Origin: Leptolyngbyaceae cyanobacterium SM1_3_5
Lineage (GTDB): Bacteria; Cyanobacteriota; Cyanobacteriia; Elainellales; Elainellaceae
Direction of reading: 5' to 3'
Assembly (NCBI GenBank): GCA_012031475.1
Contig: JAAUTJ010000270.1
Span: 1 to 6,661, forward strand
DNA: 6,661 nt
Shown here: positions 1-5,685 of the stretch, one piece after another
Numbering within the stretch: position 1 is the stretch's first letter
Layout: every line of letters starts with the position of its first letter
Made by a program: the position numbers and the translations under genes
Notes under the pieces: model-generated
The model's database searches: none
What the model was told of the DNA's origin: nothing
Seen by the model: the letters and a program-made list of their open reading frames with translations, nothing else

Positions 1-11
1 CAAAAGGTTTG

Positions 12-31
12 TAGGCTAAAAGCTCAGCCTA
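12..31 (-). terminator. Possible weak hairpin at the kinase stop codon
   Basis: TAGGCT (12-17) and AGCCTA (26-31) form a 6-bp stem with an 8-base loop that overlaps the stop codon of the receiver. No T-run follows on the minus strand, so a terminator role is only a guess; the window ends 11 bases further on. Confidence 0.2.
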
Positions 32-382
32 ACGCCCGACTGCTTTGGCGACAGCGTTGAGTAAATCCTCTGGCTCAACCGGCTTGGCCAAATGCATCTC
101 AAAACCCGCGTCCAGCGCCTGCATCTGGTCTTCGGCTCTGGCATAGGCCGTCAGCGCAATTGCTGGAATATGCGTATCTTGGCGCTTTTCCTGCTCGCGC
201 AGCTGCTGAATCAGCTCATAGCCGCTGGTCATCGGCATCCCAATATCGCTAATCAGCAGATCTGGCTGAAAGTCGGACAGGGCAGCGATCGCAGCAGCGG
301 CAGATTGAGCGGCGATCGTTTCGGCTCCATGACCTTCGAGCAGCAGTTGCAGGAAGTCTCGCGAATCCGGTTCGTCGTCCAC
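29..382 (-). CDS. C-terminal receiver domain of the same hybrid kinase, separated by a frameshift
   Basis: A nearly complete CheY-like receiver domain. It shows the acidic pair DDE at its start, phospho-acceptor D46 in LISDIGMP, conserved T78 in ALTAYA and K100 in LAKPV; numbering is from the GTG at 382. It ends at TAG (29-31). The first beta strand (CRILIV) lies upstream of that GTG in the same frame, so a product starting at 382 would lack the beginning of the fold. Reading this frame further back gives a proline-rich linker (TPDTRYPTPN) and then the expected end of the HATPase domain (ATFTISLPL), which belongs to the kinase at 454-2055. It is therefore best read as the displaced tail of that kinase, not as an independent response regulator. 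As the final receiver of a hybrid kinase it would accept phosphate from H285 or serve in a phosphorelay. Confidence 0.8.
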   Translation of the reverse strand: MDDEPDSRDFLQLLLEGHGAETIAAQSAAAAIAALSDFQPDLLISDIGMPMTSGYELIQQLREQEKRQDTHIPAIALTAYARAEDQMQALDAGFEMHLAKPVEPEDLLNAVAKAVGR

Positions 383-418
383 GATGAGGATACGGCAGTT
401 TGTGAGTGGAGGGGGGTT

Positions 419-442
419 GGGTGTCGGGTATCGGGTGTCGGG
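419..442. repeat. Heptanucleotide tandem repeat (GGGTGTC family), linker copy
   Basis: Three consecutive heptads, GGGTGTC, GGGTATC and GGGTGTC, followed by GGG; flanking bases 412-418 and 443-462 are similar G-rich sequence. It resembles the short tandemly repeated heptanucleotides (STRR) known from cyanobacterial genomes. Read on the minus strand in the receiver frame it encodes the linker peptide TPDTRYPTPN between the HATPase and receiver domains. The same family recurs at 694-801. Confidence 0.75.
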
Positions 443-453
443 GGTTAGCGGGA

Positions 454-2055
454 TCAGGTTCGACTTGAGCGGGAGGGAAATGGTGAAGGTTGCGCCTGAT
501 TTTCTCCGGGACTGGCAGCGGAAATGGTGCCGCCGTGCAGTTCGACTAGGTGACGGACGATCGCCAAACCCAAGCCTAAGCCGCTGTGCAATCGGCTCAT
601 CGACGCATCTTCCTGGCGAAAATACTCGAAGACATGCGGCAGGAAGGCGGCGGGAATGCCGATGCCTGTGTCGGAGATGCTGAGACGGGCGTAGGGTGCC
701 GGGTGTCGGGGATCAGGTGTCGGTAATCGATCTGCGATCGCGCTGTCGGGTGTCTGCTGTTGACTCTCGCCCGACACCCGACACCCGATCTCTGACACCC
801 CTTCCAGCCGAATTTCGACTTGTCCGCCGCTGGGCGTGAACTTGATCGCGTTGGAGAGCAGATTCCAGATAGTTTGCTGGAGACGGTTGGGATCGCCAGA
901 GATGGCGGGGATCGATCGATCGAAACTCGTTGCAATTTCGATCGATTTGGCTTCGGCAGCAAGACGCATCGTGTCGATCGCCGCTTCGATGCAGTCGATC
1001 AAACTCACCGATTCCACGTTCAGCGAAAGTTTGCCCTGAATGATGCGCGACACATCGAGCAGATCTTCGACCAGTTGCGTTTGCAATCGGGCGTTGCGCT
1101 CGATCGTCTTCAGGGCGCGTAAGGTTGAAACTTCGTCATATTTGCGCGTTTGCAGCAGTTTTGCCCAACCGAGGATCGGGTTGAGGGGTGATCGCAACTC
1201 ATGTGACAAAACGGCGAGAAATTCATCTTTGATTCGATTCAGGCGGCTCAGTTCTCTGGTTTGATTCCGCAAGGCTTCTTCGGCCAAACGGCGATCGGTC
1301 GTGTCGCACACGATGCCGATCATGCGCACGGCTTCACCGCGATCGTTGCGGTAGACGCGGCCTTTGCTGGTCAGCCAGCGAGTGCTGTCATCCGGCCAAA
1401 TGACGCGAAATTCCACGTCATAGTCGCTGTCCTGCTCGATCGCCCGATCGACCGCATCGCCAATCATCGATCGATCGTCGGGATGCACCTGCGCCAAAAA
1501 ATCTGCATAGGTGCGATCACTGGCGGGTTCAACACCAAATAAACGAACGTAACTGTAAGACCAGGTGACGCGATCGCCCGCCATGTCCCAATCCCAAAAG
1601 CCCAGTTCTGCGGCTGCCATCGCCAAGCGAAATTGTTCTTCAGATGCTTTGAGGGCGAGCATTGCTGCGGCATAGTCGCGCTGCATTTGCTGCTTCAAAA
1701 TCGCTTCACGCACGGCGATCGGCAGACGATGAAACGGCTGACGCTTCGCCAAATAGTCGCTCAAGCCCTGCTTCATGCCCAGCACGGCGACTTCTTCGTT
1801 GCCGCTGTCGGTGAACATGATCACGGGGCGATCGGGACAGCGCGTTTTGACAAGGGTTAAGACTTCTAGTCCGCTGCTCCAGCGCAGTTGATAGTCAGTA
1901 ATCACTAAATCAAACTGATCTTTTGCTAGCTGGTCGAGAAACGAATCCTGATCGATCGCCGCCAAAATTTCAACGTGGGGAAACGCCTGTTGCAGTTCGC
2001 GAATCACCAAAAGGCGATCGTTCGGATTGTCGTCCAGCAAAAGAATACGCAGCAT
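454..2055 (-). CDS. Sensor histidine kinase, REC-PAS-HisKA-HATPase part (frameshifted before its C-terminal receiver)
   Basis: Two-component histidine kinase that autophosphorylates on histidine using ATP. No membrane segment is visible, so it is probably cytoplasmic. Domain order by residue: receiver 1-122 with acidic pair D8/D9, phospho-acceptor D54 (ITDYQL), T82 and K104; PAS with PAC-like tail about 139-258 (FWDWD, HPDDR, FRVIWPD); HisKA about 270-340 with phospho-acceptor H285 in SHELRSPLN; HATPase about 385-515 with N box N398/N402, G1 box DTGIGIP (462-468) and G2 box SGLGLGLAIV (491-500). Residues 419-454 are a repeat-derived insert inside the HATPase. The last 13 residues (from AQPSPFPSRS) are out of frame; one extra base gives the normal ending GATFTISLPL and runs on into the receiver at 29-382, a 675-residue protein in total. 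The ATG at 2055 is preferred because the receiver begins there (MLRILLLDDN) with AGGT upstream; an in-frame ATG at 2151 would add 32 residues without a domain. The signal sensed is unknown. Confidence 0.88.
   Translation of the reverse strand: MLRILLLDDNPNDRLLVIRELQQAFPHVEILAAIDQDSFLDQLAKDQFDLVITDYQLRWSSGLEVLTLVKTRCPDRPVIMFTDSGNEEVAVLGMKQGLSDYLAKRQPFHRLPIAVREAILKQQMQRDYAAAMLALKASEEQFRLAMAAAELGFWDWDMAGDRVTWSYSYVRLFGVEPASDRTYADFLAQVHPDDRSMIGDAVDRAIEQDSDYDVEFRVIWPDDSTRWLTSKGRVYRNDRGEAVRMIGIVCDTTDRRLAEEALRNQTRELSRLNRIKDEFLAVLSHELRSPLNPILGWAKLLQTRKYDEVSTLRALKTIERNARLQTQLVEDLLDVSRIIQGKLSLNVESVSLIDCIEAAIDTMRLAAEAKSIEIATSFDRSIPAISGDPNRLQQTIWNLLSNAIKFTPSGGQVEIRLEGVSEIGCRVSGESQQQTPDSAIADRLPTPDPRHPAPYARLSISDTGIGIPAAFLPHVFEYFRQEDASMSRLHSGLGLGLAIVRHLVELHGGTISAASPGENQAQPSPFPSRSSRT
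494..498 (-). other. Single-base deletion (frameshift) splitting the hybrid kinase
   Basis: On the minus strand the reading ...GENQ is followed by GCG CAA CCT in the open frame, but inserting one G (CAG GGC GCA ACC) restores GENQGATFTISLPL, the usual end of a HATPase domain, and opens the frame through the linker into the receiver at 29-382. On the plus strand this is a CC pair at 495-496 that would have to be CCC. Whether it is a real mutation or a sequencing error cannot be told from the window. Confidence 0.8.
694..801. repeat. GGGTGTC-family repeat element inserted in frame within the HATPase coding region
   Basis: Positions 694-728 hold five degenerate heptads of the GGGTGTC type. Positions 771-798 hold four heptads of the same family in the opposite orientation (CCGACAC type). 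GTCGGGTGTC at 745-754 is perfectly complementary to 773-782, so the element can fold into a hairpin with an 18-base loop. A HIP1 octamer lies at 734-741. The element spans 108 bases, 36 codons, and matches closely the extra residues 419-454 of the kinase between two HATPase strands, so the frame is kept. The encoded peptide includes TPDPRHPAP, close to the TPDTRYPTPN made by the copy at 419-442. Confidence 0.75.
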
Positions 2056-2193
2056 TACCGACCTAGCGCGGTTCGTCTTTCCTACTGTACAAGAATTGCC
2101 CAAGCTGATTGAGATTCCACCCAGCAGGGCAAAAGATGTCTCGACTGCCATCAGCCGCCTGTATTCTTAAAAAGGTCTTCAGCAAAGAACATC
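2056..2193. promoter_or_regulatory. Divergent intergenic region between the kinase and rph
   Basis: These 138 bases separate the two divergent starts and must hold both promoters unless the kinase begins at 2151. On the plus strand TATTCT at 2162-2167 is a possible -10 box 27 bases before the rph ATG, without a good -35 partner. On the minus strand AGGT at about 2061-2064 can serve as a weak Shine-Dalgarno for the ATG at 2055. I see no recognisable operator. Confidence 0.35.
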
Positions 2194-2916
2194 ATGGCTT
2201 GGTCACGTCCCGATCGCCGTCGTGCCGATCAGTTGCGATCGATTCGGTTTGAGCGGCAGTTTACGCGGTTTGCGGCGGGTTCTGTTCTGACGCACTGCGG
2301 CGATACGCAGGTGTTGTGTACCGTGACGGTGCAGCCCTCCGTGCCGCGATTTTTGCTGGGTAGCGGCAAGGGCTGGCTGACGGCGGAATATCGAATGCTG
2401 CCGGGAGCGACGCCGCAGCGCCAAGAGCGCGAATTTATGAAGCTTTCTGGCCGGACGCAGGAAATTCAGCGGTTGATTGGCCGCAGTTTGCGATCGACCC
2501 TCGATTTCGATCTGCTGGGCGAACGCACCTTGCTTGTCGATGCCGATGTGCTGCAAGCCGACGCTGGAACGCGCACCACGTCAATTACGGGGGGATTTGT
2601 TGCCCTCAGCGATGCGATCGCCCAACTAATCGAACAGGGGGAACTGGCGCGATCGCCGATTCGCCATCAGGTCGCGGCGGTTTCGGTGGGACTGCTGGAA
2701 AATGAAGCGTTTCTTGACCTCAACTATCCCGAAGATGTTGCGGCTGATATTGACCTAAACGTGGTGATGAATCAAGACCTGAAACTGATCGAAATTCAAG
2801 GCACAGCCGAGGCCGAAAGCTTTAGCCGCCAGCAGCTTAATCAAATGTTGGATTTGGCCGAAAGCGGAATTTCTGAACTACTCGCCGCCCAACGCCAAGC
2901 CTTAGAATCTGCGTGA
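2194..2916 (+). CDS. rph: Ribonuclease PH
   Basis: Phosphorolytic 3'-to-5' exoribonuclease that trims nucleotides from the 3' end of tRNA precursors, using phosphate and releasing nucleoside diphosphates; members of the family form hexameric rings in the cytoplasm. The 240 residues match the usual length (about 238-245), so the gene is complete. Family signatures, in order: GKGWLTAEYRMLPGAT (58-73), GRTQEIQRLIGRSLR (86-100), DADVLQADAGTRTTSITG (116-133) with the phosphate-binding GTRT at 125-128, VSVG (163-166), the acidic metal-site stretch LDLNYPEDVAADIDLNVVM (174-192), and IQGTAEAESF (201-210). The ATG at 2194 gives the normal N-terminus (RPDRRRADQLR). No strong Shine-Dalgarno precedes it; AAAGGT lies about 20 bases upstream, too far to be typical. 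Transcribed alone: divergent from the kinase and convergent with the CHRD gene. Some cyanobacteria have RdgB fused or adjacent to RNase PH; that is not seen here. Confidence 0.96.
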   Translation: MAWSRPDRRRADQLRSIRFERQFTRFAAGSVLTHCGDTQVLCTVTVQPSVPRFLLGSGKGWLTAEYRMLPGATPQRQEREFMKLSGRTQEIQRLIGRSLRSTLDFDLLGERTLLVDADVLQADAGTRTTSITGGFVALSDAIAQLIEQGELARSPIRHQVAAVSVGLLENEAFLDLNYPEDVAADIDLNVVMNQDLKLIEIQGTAEAESFSRQQLNQMLDLAESGISELLAAQRQALESA

Positions 2917-2950
2917 ATGTTTGAAATTCGATCGCTTGCCCTTGCTAAAT

Positions 2951-3011
2951 CCCTCTCCCTTGGGGAGAGGGACTTTGAGATCCGGTTCCCCTTCTCCCCA
3001 GGGAGAAGGGG
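2951..3011. terminator. Double hairpin between convergent genes, likely bidirectional terminator and dispersed repeat
   Basis: Two perfect inverted repeats lie back to back. CCCTCTCCC (2951-2959) pairs with GGGAGAGGG (2963-2971) around a 3-base loop. CCCCTTCTCCC (2988-2998) pairs with GGGAGAAGGGG (3001-3011), giving a 10-11 bp stem. They sit 35 bases after the rph stop and 43 bases before the stop of the convergent minus-strand gene. Very similar CCCTCTCCC-type hairpin pairs are widespread intergenic repeats in cyanobacterial genomes, so this is probably a copy of such a repeat that may also end transcription. There is no U-tract, so classical intrinsic termination is uncertain. Confidence 0.55.
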
Positions 3012-3053
3012 CTAGGGGATAAGGGACAAATCCCGCAACGAAGCGCGATCGAC

Positions 3054-4565
3054 CTAGACGAACTTCACCACGTTTTTATTCAGGTTGATCCGGTTTTCTC
3101 CGGTCGGGAAGCCCGCTTTGCCATCGCCGTCCACGTCCAGATTGGTGTGAATGTTGACGTAGATGTTGCCAGAGAGCAAGGCGGCTTGTTCTTCCGGCGT
3201 CAGCTTGAACTGACCCGAAATTGTGCCCGATTTGGCATCGGTTGCGGTGTTGTTGACAAAGCGAACGACAGTGGCATCGGCAAAGTTGCCGCGATCGTCG
3301 CCTGCCGGACTAAAGTGCAAATGCGTTCCCGTGCGGGCGTTGCCTTCCGAGTCTTGGGAGACGGCCAAAAAGCCATTCACCAAGGCTTGCGGATTGGAGC
3401 CGTTGAGGATGCGGGCTTTGGGATCGATCGAGGTTTCGCCCTGGCTGAACAGCGGAGCCGCGTCGAAGTTGCGGTATGAACCCGTCAGCTTCATCACGCC
3501 GTCCTTGAGTTCGGTTGTGACTTCGCTGGTTCCCGGACTGTCGGTGGCAAAGGGAAATTCCGTGCCGCCGCCGCCTGTGGCTTTTTCAAATCGGAAGCCG
3601 TCGTTGCCCACAAAGAGAAAGTCGCTGTTTGCTCCCCCAATCAGGCGATCGCTCCGCCGCGATCCGGTGAGTTGCCCTTCGCCTCTTTGGGTTCTGAAAA
3701 AGCGCGAAGTCAGCGAATTGTCAGCGCTCAGCGCCTGCAACTGACCCGGAGCAAGGGCGCGGAAGTTTTTCTCGCTGATCGTGTCGGCTTTGGTGAAGGT
3801 CAGCGAGGCGAGGACGTGGCCGTTGCGCTTGTCGATGATCAGCGTGTTGGCCGTGTTGTCGGTCGGCTGATTCACGCCTGCACGGTTGGCGTTTGTGCCC
3901 TGCTGGATCGAGATGTCGTTGACGGTCATGCCTTCGCCCAAAACCAGGAAGTCGTTGGCGGCGTCAAAGTCAAAAATCCGGTTGGTGGTTTCTTGCCCCA
4001 GCACGATCGCATCGCGTCCGGTTCCGGTTGTGATCGTGTTGAAGCCGCGACCCGTGCCCAAAATCACGTCGCTGCCGCGCCCGGAAATTACCGTGTTGGT
4101 GCCGCCGCCCGGATCAAGAATGTCACCCCGACTAAAGGCGGCTCGCGAACCCAGCTTGATGGCCGAAGTTCTGCCGACTTTTGTGCCGTCTAGCCCGCGA
4201 CCCGTCTGCGCGGCTTCCATCGAAACATGCGTGATCTGGCCGAAATTCTTGGCCGTGTGGTCGTGTTCATCGATCGGATTGGGACCAGAAGGCGGTGCAG
4301 GCGGACGATTGGCGCTGCAAGTACACAAGGCCGTGCCCGCGTTTTGGCAGGTTCCCATCGGCTTCGAGTCTTCCAATCCGGTTGTTTGCGCGGCTTTGGC
4401 AGGCGCGTTTGTCACCGCTTGGTCGAGATTGCTGTTTAAGTCGGTGGCGAGAATGGCTGCGCCCTGCGATTCGGTCAGCGGCGAACTGGCCGACTTGGGA
4501 TTGGCAACCGATCCTAAATCGGCGGCAGTGGTTTCCTGAGTTTGGTCTTTGCGATCGAGTTCCAT
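3054..4565 (-). CDS. RTX-like calcium-binding protein with C-terminal CHRD domain
   Basis: Probably an exported, calcium-binding surface or matrix protein; the exact role is unknown. By residue: 1-145 is a low-complexity Ala/Thr/Ser/Gly-rich region with three cysteines (C73, C81, C83) and a DEHDH cluster (99-103). RTX-like glycine/aspartate repeats run about 146-190 (GGGTNTVISGRGSDVILG). A beta module typical of cyanobacterial RTX proteins follows (RIFDFDAANDFLVLGEG, then LIIDKRNGHVLASLTF, up to about 272). A short second RTX-like stretch spans 299-321 (SDRLIGGANSDFLF). About 350-503 is a CHRD (chordin-like) domain: LTGSYRNFDAAPLF, THLHFSP, GTISGQFKLTPEE, IYVNIHT, FPTGENRINL. An EF-hand-like loop DVDGDGKAG (477-485) interrupts the usual step from NIHT to FPTGE. 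No N-terminal signal peptide is visible; export by a type I system, as for other RTX proteins, is inferred. The start is supported by AGGAG just upstream. Convergent with rph; apparently transcribed alone. Intact. Confidence 0.87.
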   Translation of the reverse strand: MELDRKDQTQETTAADLGSVANPKSASSPLTESQGAAILATDLNSNLDQAVTNAPAKAAQTTGLEDSKPMGTCQNAGTALCTCSANRPPAPPSGPNPIDEHDHTAKNFGQITHVSMEAAQTGRGLDGTKVGRTSAIKLGSRAAFSRGDILDPGGGTNTVISGRGSDVILGTGRGFNTITTGTGRDAIVLGQETTNRIFDFDAANDFLVLGEGMTVNDISIQQGTNANRAGVNQPTDNTANTLIIDKRNGHVLASLTFTKADTISEKNFRALAPGQLQALSADNSLTSRFFRTQRGEGQLTGSRRSDRLIGGANSDFLFVGNDGFRFEKATGGGGTEFPFATDSPGTSEVTTELKDGVMKLTGSYRNFDAAPLFSQGETSIDPKARILNGSNPQALVNGFLAVSQDSEGNARTGTHLHFSPAGDDRGNFADATVVRFVNNTATDAKSGTISGQFKLTPEEQAALLSGNIYVNIHTNLDVDGDGKAGFPTGENRINLNKNVVKFV

Positions 4566-4569
4566 AAGT

Positions 4570-4574
4570 CTCCT
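4570..4574 (-). promoter_or_regulatory. Shine-Dalgarno site of the CHRD/RTX gene
   Basis: On the minus strand AGGAG lies 4 bases before the ATG at 4565 (AGGAGACTTATG). It is the best ribosome-binding site in the window and fixes the start codon. Confidence 0.75.
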
Positions 4575-4932
4575 GGAGTGACAATGCGGTCAACGGTGGA
4601 TGGTCGTTGTCTTGAGTAAAACAGGCGATCGATTCCAATTAAAAAGACAATGCAGCAGCGGTTTGGCGCAATTTTAAGATTGCATCTTGCGAAGTTTATT
4701 CGCCGTTTTCTGTCTGAATATGAGCAGTGGTAGAAGATAGATGCGGCGAGTAAAATCGGCTTCAGTTGGCGCTTTTGTCGCTTAGGAATCAAAAGGGAAA
4801 CGAGTCGGACAAATGCAATCAGGCAGTGAGTTGAGCGCCAAATGATGGGGATGTAAATCAAACTTAAATCGCGCCAACAGAGGATCGGTGAACGAAAAAT
4901 CGGCCAACGGATGCGTTGCCTCGATCGCTGCG

Positions 4933-4943
4933 GGTTCTAATTA
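4933..4943 (+). repeat. Isolated copy of GGTTCTAATTA
   Basis: Identical to the right arm of the inverted repeat at 5167-5201 (bases 5191-5201), and therefore the reverse complement of 5167-5177. Together, 4933-4943 and 5167-5177 are an 11-bp terminal inverted pair bounding 245 bases. Confidence 0.5.
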
Positions 4944-5088
4944 AGGAAAAAATCGCTTGCTTGACCCTCACTATACTCACCTAAATTGCAAGTGTCAAAT
5001 GTTTAGCGTCGTTTCATTTGAACAATTTCCGACCCGAAAAGTAAAATCGGAAAGCGCTCAAGCGCAGGCAGAGCAATCTCTTTAGGCG

Positions 5089-5121
5089 ATCGCTCCCTTC
5101 CAAAGCTAGATCGGGAGCGAT
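5089..5121. repeat. 9-bp hairpin containing a HIP1 site
   Basis: ATCGCTCCC (5089-5097) is complementary to GGGAGCGAT (5113-5121) across a 15-base loop. No T-run follows, so it is not an obvious terminator. The left arm overlaps the HIP1 octamer at 5086-5093. Confidence 0.45.
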
Positions 5122-5166
5122 TCTACAATTGACTGAACTGCTGATTGAACTCCCCAAGACTTTCTG

Positions 5167-5201
5167 TAATTAGAACCAGTCATAACGTTTGGTTCTAATT
5201 A
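5167..5201. repeat. 12-bp perfect inverted repeat (possible operator or structured RNA)
   Basis: TAATTAGAACCA (5167-5178) and TGGTTCTAATTA (5190-5201) are perfect reverse complements separated by 11 bases. The dyad is large for chance. It could bind a dimeric regulator or fold as RNA. It lies about 485 bases upstream of dnaK, far for a direct dnaK operator. Confidence 0.55.
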
Positions 5202-5685
5202 TTTTCAATGGTGTTGAGTTTAATTGAGCAGCTTTATGTATAAAAAAACACGTATAAATGGTTTAATTTTGGCTTCTCGTGATTCGATCGCTCATACATT
5301 CATGCCAAAGAGGATTTGGGGCGATCGCTCTGGTCGAAGAATGATTTGCAGCTTGGTGAGGCGATCGACCTGCAAGAAGTACGACAAGACGGCAACCCGC
5401 CCCGGCAAATACGGTTCGCCCCAATGTGTAAAAGCAGGCTGATTTCTAAACTGAGGACATTGGTAGCAATGCACTTTCCCAAGCAGTGCCGATCGCTGCA
5501 ACCGTCCTACCGCTGGTTCGGTAAATCCCACTTATGCGGCGGAGCGGAAATCAGCAGTATATAGAGTGGTGCTGTATTCGCAAGATCGATAAGCAACACT
5601 GTTCGGTTTTTTGCCGAGGGACGTGCAAACCCTAACGGTCGTCGAAGCCAGATTTGTCTGAAAGAACTGGAGCAAAATTAGAAAC

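Larger units (their letters stand above)
285..5328. repeat. HIP1 octamers GCGATCGC (dispersed)
   Basis: Exact copies start at 285, 734, 1570, 2614, 2649, 3645, 5086 and 5321, in genes and spacers alike. HIP1 (highly iterated palindrome) is over-represented in most cyanobacterial genomes. It is the strongest single clue to the host; the span given covers the first to the last copy. Confidence 0.85.
4566..5685. other. Long non-coding region between divergent CHRD/RTX gene and dnaK
   Basis: I find no gene I can support in these 1.1 kb. It must hold the promoters and leaders of both flanking genes. It contains an 11-mer GGTTCTAATTA at 4933-4943 that recurs in a perfect inverted repeat at 5167-5201, a small GCGCT/AGCGC hairpin (5054-5065), a 9-bp hairpin around a HIP1 site (5089-5121), a second HIP1 octamer at 5321, and an AT-rich stretch at about 5185-5280. 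Open frames of 70-85 codons at 5224-5442, 5316-5564 and 5292-5531 (minus) overlap one another and match nothing I recognise. No tRNA-like cloverleaf and no CIRCE (TTAGCACTC-N9-GAGTGCTAA) are seen. TATATA at 5558-5563 is a possible -10 box for dnaK, without a good -35. Confidence 0.6.

Noticed and set aside
412..801. GGGTGTC heptads as a CRISPR array
   Set aside because: Units are 7 bases, contiguous and degenerate, with no spacers of uniform length; they are short tandem repeats within a coding region.
2056..2151. Longer kinase start at ATG 2151
   Set aside because: The extra 32 residues have no domain, and the receiver fold begins exactly at the ATG at 2055 with an AGGT upstream.
3223..4539. 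Long plus-strand open frames opposite the CHRD/RTX gene (for example 3886-4539)
   Set aside because: Shadow frames caused by the GC-rich codon use of the minus-strand gene; their products show no conserved motif while the minus frame has clear RTX and CHRD signatures.
4514..4861. Minus-strand 115-codon open frame upstream of the CHRD/RTX gene
   Set aside because: It overlaps the real start and Shine-Dalgarno site of the CHRD/RTX gene and its product has no domain-like pattern.
4961..4977. TTGACC and TATACT as a sigma-70 promoter
   Set aside because: The two boxes are only 5 bases apart, far short of the usual 16-18, so they cannot work as a pair.
5224..5442. Plus-strand 72-codon open frame in the spacer before dnaK
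   Set aside because: Basic, low-information product with no recognisable motif; overlaps other frames and a HIP1 site.
5292..5531. Minus-strand 79-codon open frame with a CxxC (CYQC), starting at GTG 5531
   Set aside because: No family recognised, it starts at GTG without a clear ribosome-binding site, and it overlaps two equally plausible plus-strand frames; one comparison against related genomes would settle it.
5540..5685. CIRCE or other heat-shock operator before dnaK
   Set aside because: No TTAGCACTC-N9-GAGTGCTAA dyad is present; only a weak TATATA and a short TCGG/CCGA pair are seen.
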